Of a DNA stretch of 64,000 bases, positions 11,936-24,300 are shown in pieces. Made by a program: the position numbers and the translations under genes. Source of the DNA: Scortum barcoo (Eukaryota > Chordata > Actinopteri > Centrarchiformes > Terapontidae); assembly GCA_023238725.1 (NCBI GenBank), contig CM041548.1, positions 15,583,752 through 15,647,751 of the forward strand, read 5' to 3'. The notes beneath the pieces are model-generated. The model saw only the letters and a program-made list of their open reading frames with translations. It made no database searches and was not told the DNA's origin. The number at the start of each line of letters is the position of its first letter. Positions within the stretch are counted from its first letter, which is position 1.

Positions 11936-12669
11936 TCAAAAACACACTTGAGTCCCCAGATACAGTGTCTTTTTATTTTCTGCACAGTCATAAGCCCAGC
12001 AGCAGCAGAAAGATCACCACCACCGGCACCGTTTGTGTGTGCAGCTCGTCACCAGATGTCGTCGTTGGTTGCGCACCGAAATAAAACGAACAAACACAAA
12101 CAGCAACACATCCTTTATGAAAGCGGCACAAATCACGTTTTTCATTCAGTTTCCGTATCCCACGCAGGGAGTGCTGGCCTCGCCTGCACTGTGGGCTTAC
12201 ATCGGGGAAGGCAGATAGGATTTAGAGACCGATGGCAGATGGCAGTCTTAACGTTAGAGACAAGCCGAGGAGATATTCTGCTGTTGGAAATAAAGGATTT
12301 AACGGGTGGGGAGAGCTGTGTGTGTGTATGTGTGTGTGTTTTTAAATGAACACCATCATGTGGTTGCTGAAGCCGTGCAGGTCCGGGTCGTGACTCCTTT
12401 GAAGCGTCACCGTGTGCGCAGTCGTGCTGTCATGTGGGCTCATTGTTTACATGCTGTCGAGATATCAGAGAGGGCGTGTATACGTGTGTATGTATATATG
12501 TATGTGTGTGTGTGTCGTGTGTGTGTGTGTGACAATTTAAGGCTCCGGCGTTTACGTTGAAGCACACTTATTGAAATCATTTCTGTTTTTCTCCCTCCAC
12601 CCTATCCCTCCCTATCCCTCCACCCAATATTGAAGCCGTGGTGGTGTGTCACGAGTGTGGCAGACCCGT
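11936..12669. other. Upstream region of CELF3, CG-containing, no gene
   Basis: No supported exon. The stretch is richer in CG and in TG repeats (about 12318-12340 and 12477-12532) than its flanks. ORFs here run through TG repeats and are judged chance. It probably belongs to the regulatory domain of CELF3, given the RE1 site at its end. Confidence 0.4.
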
Positions 12670-12690
12670 TTCAGCACCGCGGACAGCTCC
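12670..12690 (+). promoter_or_regulatory. RE1/NRSE silencer site (REST/NRSF binding)
   Basis: The 21-bp site begins TTCAGCACCGCGGACAG and matches the whole 17-bp core pattern NTYAGMRCCNNRGMSAG; against the full 21-bp RE1 consensus I count 19 matches. REST binds such sites to silence neuronal genes in non-neural cells. The site lies about 1.1 kb upstream of the inferred first exon of CELF3, a brain-enriched gene, which is the obvious target. Confidence 0.85.
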
Positions 12691-13799
12691 ACGACGAGAA
12701 CAAAAGGCGGATTTGCTGCCGCTTGACGTCAGGGGCCGTCTGCTTTTTAACTCCGCGAGAAAAACGAAAAGTGGGGCCACACTCGGGTTTGTTTGTCTTG
12801 GTGTGCAACCCCCCCCCCAAAAAAAAAAACATAGTAAGAAATGTAAAAGACAGATAAAAAGCAACCACTGCAAAATTCAAGAAAAGTAACAATAAAAGTG
12901 TTAAACTAGCATAGGCCTGATTTCTTTGACATAAAGCCTTTTTGTTGTCTTCCTGTAAAAAGTAAACATTACTTAGATAATGTATACATCAAATAATCTT
13001 ATGTCCATGCCTGAATAGTTACAGATAAAGGATGTTCATTTGTAACCCTCATTCAGGACCGTCATGCCAACTTATCACTGTCCCAGCCTGCAAAGTTAAA
13101 AACACATTACTGGTACTAATATAATACTGGATGGATGTTGGAAATATGAAGCGAATTTCTGAGACAGTTACATGTCGATGTCAACAAAAACACACACTGA
13201 TGGAGTCCATGTAAATAACGTTTAAGTCATTTAAGTCTCATAGGCTTCTTTCTTTCTCGCTAACTAGAGGGCTGCTGTTTGCAGCTCTACGTACACCTGA
13301 CATCAACCTGTCATCTCCGAAATGATCACTCAGGAAATCACCTTCTATAATCGTACACCGTCGATGTCATCTTCAAGTTAAAATCCAAAACAATCATTGG
13401 CTCCAGATCAGATAGACTATCTTTGCCTTTTGTACCATTTAATGAACATAATAAACTATATGAATATGTCAGCTTGGGCTTTAAAACATTTAGACATTTT
13501 ATGTATTGCACAATTAAGTCGCAGACCTGATTGGAAGCATTAAACGCTACAAATAGTTGCTAAGAAGACAAGATGATGAAGACAAAGACAAAGACAAACA
13601 TTGTGCAATTCCTTAATCAAGTCAGTAATAAAATAATTTTAATGTGGTATGCCATGATGAACAATAGGAAAAAAAACAAACAAACTGATCTACACACATA
13701 AACACTTAGCACCCCACTCTGTGTTTTCCTTCCCGCTCGGCTGCCTCAGGGCGGGTAGTTTAGCGACGGTCCCCGGCGGCAGACATCACGGCTCGTACA
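12691..13799. other. Upstream region of CELF3, nothing further recognised
   Basis: AT-rich sequence between the RE1 site and the CELF3 first exon, with no supported ORF and no repeat I can name. The last 80 bases become GC-rich (gggcgggtag, ggtccccggcggc) and probably form the core promoter. Confidence 0.4.
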
Positions 13800-14376
13800 G
13801 CCCAGGGGAGGAGGGATGGAGCTGAGATGGACAGGGAGGGAGACACCGGCTTACGACGTCAAAGGAGTACAGACGCACACACACACACACACACGCACAC
13901 ACACTCAGAGGGAGAGGGAGAGGACGAGCAACCAGACTGCCTATTCCCCACGGTCCACTGAAGGAAACCGAAATTCAGCTCTCACAACACTCCTCATTCA
14001 GCAGAGCGAGGAGGGGCACTTGTTTATTTTTATATCAGATTTATTTGAAAGGGGGGGAGGAGGAGGAGAGAGAGAAAAAAAAGATACGGAGCATCTGTCA
14101 GGAAAGATCAAGAGAGGGGAAAAAAAACAGAAAAAAAACAAGCAGATCTAGAAAAAGACGCTCATGCCGAATAAAGGACCGTCGCTGGATGTGACTTGTG
14201 TTTTTGTCGCGGGGGTGCAGGCCTAACTTGTTACAGGATTCAGAGACGCTCCTTCTCTCTCACACACATACAGATGAACTGAATAATTGAGATCCAATAA
14301 CTAAAATAACAGCGGGGGGAAAGAAGAAAGGCATCCACCGATCGCGCCGATTCTCTGCCACGAACAAGCACCACAG
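13800..14376 (+). other. celf3: CELF3 promoter and non-coding first exon
   Basis: GC-rich sequence starting near 13740 leads into a purine-rich leader that ends with a splice donor (ccacag/gtagga, 14376/14377). It contains a CA repeat at about 13875-13904. The next exon (15319) opens eight bases before the CELF3 start codon, so an upstream 5' UTR exon is required and this is the best candidate. The ORF of 111 codons inside it is repeat-derived. The transcription start is not visible and is set only approximately. Confidence 0.5.
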
Positions 14377-15275
14377 GTAGGATGGCTTTCTTTGCATTGT
14401 TTCTCTCCTCAACTCTTTTTTTTAATCATTATTATTTTTGTAATTGTGCGTTTGGTCAGACGCTGTAAAATCGTGTGCGGGTCATTGTTGTTGTCACCCG
14501 TGTCTTGACAAAGAGAGCTGTGCAGGTCTCCAGCTGTGTTGACAGACACACTGTCAGGCGCTTGAATACAGGCGGCCTAGGAAGGACTTTGTGTGCTACT
14601 GTTTACTACAATGCCACATGTATTTTTTAAAAAAAATGTAAATATATTTTTTTTAGTTGAGGCAAAGAGAGTACATGTTGGCTCTGTGGCTTTGAATCAT
14701 GACTGCTGCTCCCCTCAATGTTCATGTGCTGCCGAGGATATGAAAGTTATTAGATTATAATTTCATTTTTTGGCATTAATGCGCCTTTATTTGGTGTTTT
14801 ATGCAAATAAAACACAGATTTGTGCCTTCAAGTGGTGAAATTACATTAAAAAGATACACGTAGTTACTTACAATCCCATCTAAAATTAGATTACATCACT
14901 ATTATTATGTAATTTATAGTACTTAACGCTCTTAAAATGTATCTGTAAAACTGAACAAAGAGTTTATATTTTCCTTATGTTACTTAGCAGTAATTTTACC
15001 TATTAATATATCAATATCTTGATATATATTGTAATGTCAGTGTTACCTGTGTGTTTTATTGCGATATGTGTGATAAAACTCCTAAAATCTACATTCAGAT
15101 TTGGACTATGTCGTCTCAGAGGGAGTAGAAACTATTATTTCAGTCTCTCTTTCCTTCTGAACGCTCCCATCTGCACCTCCATCCCTGGCCTCCTGTTTGC
15201 ACCTCCTGTGCAGTGTGAATTTAAGCCCGCAGGCTCCTGTCTGCTCCTCCTGACCGCCTCCTCCACTCTCTCTTC

Positions 15276-15301
15276 TGTGTGTGTGTGTGTGTGTGTGTGT
15301 G
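15276..15301 (+). repeat. (TG)13 tract beside the CELF3 coding-start acceptor
   Basis: An uninterrupted TG run that ends 17 bases before the acceptor (ttattcctccccag) of the exon carrying the CELF3 start codon. In RNA it is a UG repeat, the type of sequence bound by CELF proteins. Confidence 0.9.
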
Positions 15302-15326
15302 TTGTTATTCCTCCCCAGACTTCTCA

Positions 15327-18300
15327 ATGAAGGAGCCTGACGCAATCAAGCTCTTCATCGGGCAGATACCCCGAAACCTGGAGGAGAAGGACCTGAAGCC
15401 CATCTTCGAGCAGTTTGGCAAGATCTATGAGTTGACAGTGATAAAGGACAAATACACAGGGATGCACAAAGGTGAGGCAGGCGTCGGGATAAAGGACCAA
15501 GACCTAGTTTTGATTTTTGTCTCAGGGAGCTCAAAATACTTTTAATTTAGTATTCAATATGTGGGAGGCTAGTGGAAAGAGCAAAGTCATCACAATAGTT
15601 GCTCTCCATATATGTCCTCCAATTGGGATTTAAATTTCAGGAAATATCAGGGAGGTTAAACTATTCCTCTTTCCTCCAGAGCCTCTAAAAGGACCCCTGT
15701 GAGGCCAAAACCTGATGTTTAGCACAGCTGATCTAAGAGAGAAATGTGACTCACAGTCGGTGCAAAGTTTGTATCCGCATATTTCTGAATATTTCAGTAG
15801 TGGACTGACTAAAATATTTATCAGGCTTGACTCAAATTTTTAAAAATGAGCTTGTGATTCATGCTAAACACTTTTTAGTTGAAAGCAAACCATTTTAGCA
15901 GAAATGTCCAACCTCTTTATTTAAATTGTAATACGTAATTTAACATTAATAAAAGAGCACATATAAGACACATATAAGGATTGGATTTTCACACTGCCAT
16001 GCAAACCCATTAAGAGCAATTTGAAGTTCAGCATCCTGATGGGGACACCAGCTCTTGGTCAGATTGATAGTCAACACACTCTTGAATCTTTGTCAGTCTA
16101 CTAACTTTACAGCAAAAATCGAAATGTGGAAACATTGTCGAGCACAATGTAAAGCACATTCGAAACACTCATTAAAAATGAGAATTATGTTCTTGAGATC
16201 CCTTGGTGCACGCTGGGAGGCTTCTCTTCAACGCCTACCTTTGGATGCTACAATTAAAAATCATTTGCTTCAAGAAAAAATAAGTAATTTTAGTGTATTG
16301 GTATTAAAAAGATACACCTAAAAAGAAGAGCATACCTTTTTGTGTGTGTGTAAAGTGTGGCACAGCACTTGCACACTCATTTTTTGTTCATTACTAGAAA
16401 GGTAGCTGTCTAAGATCACTTCCTAAAAAACTGTATTTTGTCAGCCCATAATTGCTTTCACATGGCGATATCAGTCAATTTGTACGTGTAAGTGACACCC
16501 ACTACTACTCCTGCGCGTCAAAGGGCTGAGCAGGCGTCTCGTGTTTGGGAGTTGAAGTCTCAACACACTCAAGATCCCGTTTGACAGATGGACTAAAGCT
16601 GGTTAAAGTGATCTAAGCTAAACAATCGTCTGCTCTGTCATTTCTAATGCAAATGTGAGTGCAAAAAAACAAAAGACTTTTAGAAATCCACATAAACCAT
16701 CAGTCATGTGGGAGACATATAGGCCAGGTGGCATCAGTCCTCCAATACCTATAACACCCGTTCGGCAGACATTTACATATTCATGATTTCTGGGAGCCCT
16801 AAAGGTTAATGAAGGCCTTTCTCTATTATGTCGGGCTGCATACATTTTGCTTGACCAGCGTGATATTAAATACCCATTCAGTCTCCAGGTATTATGAGTT
16901 AATAATCCCATAGATCTCCAGTGCTTCTGGGAGAACTATTCAACAAAATGTTCATTGTTTTTATTTTTTATTTTTTTGTCTCTGTTTCATGCAGCTTTGA
17001 ATAATGATGGCCTGATTAGAGTTGGAGTGCATTTTTAGATATTTAAAACACATGCTGACCCAGAACTGTTGTTAAGTAGATCCACATATATTAAATGGCA
17101 GATTTATATTAAGACAATAACCTCCAGCAGCATGTTTCTGCCTGCAGGCCTTCCAGGCAAAAGGCCAATTATGATTAAGTTACAATAAATTGGCACTGAC
17201 ACCATATGAAGCGCATGAATCTGAATTTAAAAAATGTAAATAAAGACTTATAGTTCGCTGATCTTCCACCTCTTGTCTTTGTCTCCAGGATGTGCTTTCC
17301 TGACATATTGTGCGCGTGAGTCCGCCCTCAAAGCCCAGAATGCACTGCACGAGCAGAAAACACTACCAGGGGTGAGTGTGTCATTGTCTTTTTTTTTCTC
17401 TCGAGCTCCTCATCAGCTCACATGTATTTATAAAAGGGAGTGGAATAACTGGCGCGTCGGTGGCTATCTGAACGCACCACACAGACACGTGGACGCACAG
17501 TGACACGGGGAAAATTAACCAAGTTTGACATGCTGGCCTGACTTCCCCCTTTAGCTGATATGCTCCAATAAAGGTCAGAGGCTGCTCTCCCTCTTATGTT
17601 GCATATGTGATGCATCCAGACATATCCATCCAGTTGAGGCATGAGTCATCTCGCAACATGTCACGGGTCGAAAGAGACAGCTATGAGGCCCGCTGCTGGA
17701 GTGACTTTGCCAGTTCTTATTCTGTCTGATGTTTCTCTTCCTTTCTGTGTCTCTGTCTTCCTCTCTCTCTCTCTCTTTTCTCTCTTTTCTCTCTCTCTCC
17801 ACCCTCCTCTCCTCTCTTTCCACCCGTCTCTCCCTCTGAATTCTAATCAAAGTTAAACCTAGCTTTATTAGCATAGCCAGGCAGCAGGTGTGCTGCCAAA
17901 TGACATTTCCAGAGCTAAATATGACATGACAGCCGCGTCTCTATAATAACCGACTATATGAGAGACAAGGCGACAAGGCAAGGAATTACTGAGACAGAGT
18001 GTGCTCCCAGACTTGCTGCTGCTTCCTCTTTTGCTAACAAGACTTCACCCCTGTTTCCTTTTGGTTATTTTTGTTGAAATCTACATCATTCACTTCTTTT
18101 TTTTTCCCCCTCTCCCTGTTGTCCCTGTTGAATGGCAGCTCATGGCCGTAGCTTTTATGAGGGAAGAGGGAAGAAACACGTGGACAGTGCAGGGCTGTAC
18201 CTAATGATTATTAACAGTATTGATCAATCTGTCTGTGTTTTTGATTCATCAGGACTGTTTAGCATCACAATAGCGAAGACAAAGAAGACTTTTGTCTAAG

Positions 18301-21300
18301 AACGGACCAAAGCCCAAAGATATTCAATTTAATTTCATGAAAGACCAAGAAAACCAGGTAATATTCATAGAGGAGAAGAATTTTTTGAAGACAGAAACAA
18401 GGAAATTACAAAACTAGCGATTTTCAATGAATCATTTGAGTATGTCTTCAAAGCAAAACCTTCTCCAGTCTCTCAGATGTGAGGATTTGCTGCCTTTCTT
18501 TGCCTCATGTGATAGTAAACTGAATGTATTTTAGTTTTAGGCCGTTGATAGGAAAAGACGGCATTTGATGATGTCACATCAGATTCTGGGAAATCGTGTC
18601 GGGCATTTTTTCACTCTTTTCTGGCATTTTAAAGACACAGCACAGTGAATCGATGAACAAAAATAAAGGTTGGTCGAAACCTTAAAGCAGCCCGCAGATA
18701 TTTTGATTTTTTCCTGGATGAATAAAGGACAGCTCTGTTAAAATAGATGAAGATTGACTCATTGATTGGATTGTTGTAATGGCAAGCAGGGGTTTATTGT
18801 GGGGACGTGGAGACAGTTTGAAGGAGCAGGCTGGTATTACGGTGGCAACAAAAGAAATCCCATTGTTAGCATGACAGTAGCGTGACCTTTCTGACCTCTC
18901 GCAGGGGATCAGCAGGACCAAATGCCCCATGGCTAAAGCCCTCAGCCCCCCCCCCCTCCCTGCCAATGTTTCTACCCCACTGGCTCTCCTCTTTACAACC
19001 TCTTACCTCTAAGCCGAGTGGAACAAGCTAAACCCTCCCATGTTCCCTCAGTCCTCGCCTGTCCCCACCCCCCTCACTTGCAAAAAGAAAAAAAAAAAAA
19101 AAAGACGAAAGCCATCTTATTAGCTTCATACACGCCCACACAGATAAGAACTGCTTCCCACCCCTGCTACCAGCTGTGGTGTAATTGTCATCTAATTGCA
19201 CCTGCACTGCCAAAGAATAATTAACTTTGGCATCTCATGGCCAGGGCTATACAAAAGAAATAACATGAAAGCAATTATAGGACTGAGGGGAGAGCTCAAA
19301 TGAAAGCACACCTGAATGTAGAGAAAACTGAAGTATGTCATTAACACTCAGCCGTTTTTTTTTTTAGCATTTCTCCTTTCTGGAAAGTAAGAGTCAGTCT
19401 GGCTCTTTTGTTTTTTTTTTCACCTTGCTATTTTACCGATCCCCCCCCCTTCCTGCTAACAATGGTACAGAAGAAAGAGAAAGGAAAGAAAGAAATAGAG
19501 AAAGAAGTCGGGCAGGGGCGAACAGATGGTTGTTTCCAAGTGGCACCTGGCCTTGTGTTTAATTTCAGGTGAGAGTCCATCTCTGAAGTGAGAGGGGGAG
19601 GAAGAGTGTCAAAAGCACATTCAGCCGAAAGCGAAGGAAGAAAGTGAGAGAATGGTGGAGTTAGGAAGGGGAGGAGGGGGGGAAGGACAGGAGCAATAAA
19701 CCAGATTCACTCTGAGAGGAAGTGTGGAAATGGAGGCTGGAGAGAGACAAGGCTCGCTCTCGAGCTGCTCTCGCATTCAATCCTACTTGGACATCTTGTA
19801 CTCTTGTCCCCTCTGTTCTTATCTCTTTATCTCTGCGCTGTCTCCGGCCAGTTTGTCTGGCCAAGTCAGCTGTTGTGAGGCTCGCAGAGACAACAACAGA
19901 CTGTTATGCCACGTTAAAAGACGCCATTTTACACATAAACTCTCCAAAACCAAACTTCTGTTTTGGCAGCTTTAAATAAGTAGCTGTTGAATGAGCTGAA
20001 TGATCGAATCATGTTGTTATTTGCCTTCAGAGCAACAAAATCGACAAAAAGTGAAATCAGCAACTATTTTCACAATCCATTAAGCAAAGAAAAAAATGGC
20101 AAAAAAAATCATTGCTTTCAGCTTTTTTAGAAGTAAATGTTGTCTGGTTTTCTTTTAAAACACTGAATATGTTTGACTTTTTTGATTTTTGAACATTTTA
20201 AGATGTCACCATGAACTCTGGGACATTTTTTGTTTTTACTTTTTTGTCATTTCAGACACCAATTAAGTTCAACATTTTGTGAAATTTGCTTATTATACTC
20301 AGCACAGTTCAATGAAAAGACCTTAGTTTAGCATGAGTGGAAACAGGGAGGAACAGCTAGCCTGGTGACAAAATCCACCCAGCACACTAACACCTTATAT
20401 ATTGTTTATTGTTTCCCCCCCATCCCAATCTTTATGCTAAGCTAAGCTAACAGGCCGCTGGCTGTAGCATCGCATTTAGCACACAGCCATGAGAGCGGTA
20501 TCGACCTTCTCATCCAACTCTCAGCAAGAAAGGAAATTAGCGCAACGCATTTCCCAAAATGTCGAACTTTTCTCTTGATCGATAAGGAGAGTAATTGCCA
20601 GTTGCAGCCCTACAGCTCCTATCTGCTCCAGCAGAGAGACAACATATTGTCTCTCATCAACACTCACTTGCTTGAATTAATATTTGCAACAATACCTCAC
20701 CTTTCATTTTAAATGCAATAAGTATTTAATAGTGTGGAGTGGGAAAGTAGCTGTATATGTGTGTGTGTTTGGTTTATATTTGCATGTGCAGCGGGGGAAG
20801 GGAGGGCAGGTGTTCGCACTAACACGGTTTAATGAAGGGTGTGTGTGCTTTTGTGTGTGCACGGCTGTGCTTAGATGTCTGTTTGCTTTTGTGTGCATAT
20901 GTTTCCGCGGAGAGTACGCTTCCAAAGACACGGGTGGACCGATGGATTGATGGACGGATTGGATAGACGGATGGAAGTTGTTGGTTTTATTGTGCGCTCC
21001 TCTTGGGTTTCTCCATTCACTATCTGCCGTGTGTGTGAGTGTGTGTGAGTGTGTGTGAGTGTGTGTGTGAGTGTGGCAGTGAGCTGCGCAGTGTGTGAGA
21101 GTAAAATCTGAGCTGTGAGGCCTTCTGTGTTTAAGCTGCCCATACGAGAGGAAAGAGCCCTCTTTGAGTGGAACATCTGACTAAGCCTGACATTTACTCA
21201 GCCATAAGGACTCAGACGTAGCAGACAGGGGGGGTTTATCAATAGTCTGAAATAAATGCATATGCTAAATATAACCCAGGCTTTTTACACAGGAAATGAG

Positions 21301-24300
21301 ATAGGAAGTTGTAGTGCCACAATGCTGTGCCCTTAATGTCTGCTGTAGAAACACAATTCAGATTTCCAGATTCAGATTCAGATTCAGATTCAGATTTCCT
21401 TTATTAGTCCCACAGCGGGGAAATTCACAATGAACAGTTACCGTCTCTTATGTCCCTGTTAACACCGAAGCCTTATTCAATCTCTGCATTTTTAAATAGA
21501 AAGCACAGATAAATAGGCAGAAACTGAAATTTAATAGGCAACAAGGCAAGACAAGTGACAAAAACACAAAGTAGATGCTCAGATGTGGCTCTGAGACACG
21601 CTGCACATGTAAGATATTTCACGCGTCTGACAAAAAAAAGCGTAGATAAAGCAATGCCCCCCATACGTAGCTTGATGTCAGTGAGTTGCGGGGAGGATGA
21701 TGATAGCAATTAGCGCGCCTCGGAGCGAATGTGTTCACTTGATGAATCTATCTGGAGTTAAGTGTGCATTCATGCGTCGATTCATTTACATACGCATGCA
21801 TATCAATAAGCAGGACGGGCAGCAACTGACTGACAACAACAGCAGAAAAAAAAAAGGTCCCGTCCTCTGTACGTCACTCGGGGGCGACTGTAATGATGAA
21901 TGCAGATTGGATTTATAGAGGTGGTAAATGGGTGTGAACTAGAGAGAAATTGGATAAATGAAGGAGGGGAGGGTGGGGGGAGGGGAGGAAGAGATGAATG
22001 AAAGTTTGACATAATGAACAGTGGGTGGCAGAGAGGGTGGAGGGGGTTGGAGGTGCATTGAGGCAGTGTGTTTATCAGCTTAAATACAGACATCTGTTAC
22101 TGAGAAATAGTGTGTTTTTTAGGGGGGGTAAGGGAGTTTGCGTGTGTGTGTGTATTTGTGCATGGCATGCGAACACACACAAAAGTGGGAAGAGGCGGTT
22201 GTCACAAAACTCATTAGGCTCTTTGAACTACATATACACTGGACTACGGGGGAGTTAAAGTGTGTAAAACATGCCCGAATTAAAGTAAGTAAAAAAAAAA
22301 AAAGAAAAGAAAGAAAAGTAGGACATGGACCCTATCTGTACACACACACACACACACACACACAAAAAAATCTGTCCGTGATTCAGTTCTTTCCCCCTTC
22401 TGCTCCACTGAGTCGAGTCAAACAACACTTGACATGAATATTTAACAGTCAGAAGAGACAAAACAATTGAGAGTCAACTTGAGTGTTGTTAGAAAAATTT
22501 ACTCTTTGATATTCAGTTTCTCAACTTTGAGGGATTTTCGTTGGCTGAGCGCTGGCCTCGGGAGCTGTCAGCCTCGCCTTGATGCCGGACAGACTAGTGA
22601 AGCCTGTAGGAGTGGGAGACAACACTGGCAAGAAGCTCTGACACTGAAGACTGGATCATTGATTAAATATTATTGAACTGTACAAGCGCTGCACCGTCAG
22701 TCTCTTTGTGTTTGATTGATTTAGTGACTGGCTGAATTCAGGAGAAGGGAAAGCGTCTCTCTCCCCGCTTTGTGCGCCTGCCCGCCCATTAGTGTGCGCA
22801 TCTGTGTGTGCATCCACGTGTGGCAACATTAACAAAGCGTACTTGTGCATCTCTGCTATTTCGTCCCTGCCTCGATCGCTTTGTTCCAACTCTTTGTGCG
22901 AGCTCACCGTCATCGGCGTGTATTAATTCCTTTTTTTTTTTAGTTCATTCTTTTTTTTTCTTTTTTTTTCAAGCCTGTGAATATACCAATTTCCACCTGT
23001 GCTTGTTCTTTTTTCCCCCCGGGTGAATTCACAAGTGCGTCCCGGCGTAAGTGCATTTGACGACGTGGAAGAGGAGGTGGATTGAGAGGCGAGGGAGCAA
23101 AAGCAGCGGAGAGACGGGAGAGGAACAGAACAGGGAGGGAGAAATGGGTGGTGGTGGTGGGGGAGGCGGGAGGTGGCAGGTTGATTACGGTCGCAGGTCT
23201 CGTTGCCTGGAGACGGCGGGGACCAGGGATGCCAGGTTGCTAGGCGACCGGGCGCTGATGCAATGACCAGCGCCAGTGATGGAGCGGAGGGGAGGCGAAG
23301 ACGGAAAATTGTCTTTGTGCCCCTCCCCCACCCCGCCACCACCACAACTCTGCCTCCCTGCTGTAAATGTTCTTGAAAGAGCAGGGGAGATGGTCTGCGC
23401 TGATATATTTACCATTCAGAGTGGCTGCTTTTCAGGGCAGACAAGCAGAGTGGATTGAAATTGGAGAGAAAACAAGCAACAGAAATGTGTCACCCAGCAG
23501 CAGCCTGCTATATAGATTTAACAGCACAGACTATAGAGATTATCATCTGCTCTGCAGGTTGTAATAGAAGGTAGAGCGAGAGAGAGAGAGAGAGAGAATC
23601 ATCATCGATATGCTTTACTCACTCGGACTGTAAACGATCCTCTGTCTAAAACACATTCATGTTAGTAGATAAAAATGCATTTAAATGGGAGCGAGTGCCA
23701 CTCCTTGGTGTGTGTGTGTGTGTGGATGCTGATGTTTATGGACGAGGGAGGGGTTGGGGGGGGTCATGCATTATGTCGAAAGGGGTCGAGCTGTGATTTG
23801 ATTGGATAATCTATGGATTTAATATCTCATAATCCTAGCGAAATCCCCCGCGGCATCACAGAGCAGAAAAGATTAAGTATGTGTAGATGTGTGCTCATGT
23901 TGCTGTGACCGACAGGGGCAGACAGGAGTGTGTGTGTGTGGAAACAATGAGTGTGTGTTTAGTCGGAGGATGATTGTATACAATATCTGCGCCCTGGTGT
24001 TTGGGGAAGGAGCGCAGGGAGTGTTGGGGGCGGTGGGGTGATCAAATAGCTAAAACACGCTGGTAAAATGGGCTGTTGATCAGGCAGGTTTTGCCTGTGT
24101 GTTGTCTGTGCACAGTATGGGACTGTTTTTGTAAACAAGCCTCAGAGAGAAAAGGGGAGGGGAGGGGAGCAACAGGAGGAGGAGGAGGAGAGAGAGCAAA
24201 TTACTGTAAAGTGTGTATGTTAGTGGTTTAGGCTTAGAGGGAGATATTTTTCTCCCTGCTTCTGCATCTGCTCTCGAGGCAGAGCCAACATTCAACAGGC

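Noticed and set aside
13816..14151. 111-codon ORF in the CELF3 leader
   Set aside because: Driven by CA and purine repeats (THTHTH, GEREKK). It ends inside the 5' UTR exon and does not join the CELF3 frame.
22923..23345. 140-codon minus-strand ORF
   Set aside because: Runs of His, Ser and Lys come from GGT and T-rich tracts; overlaps the regulatory-looking X-box patch rather than a gene.
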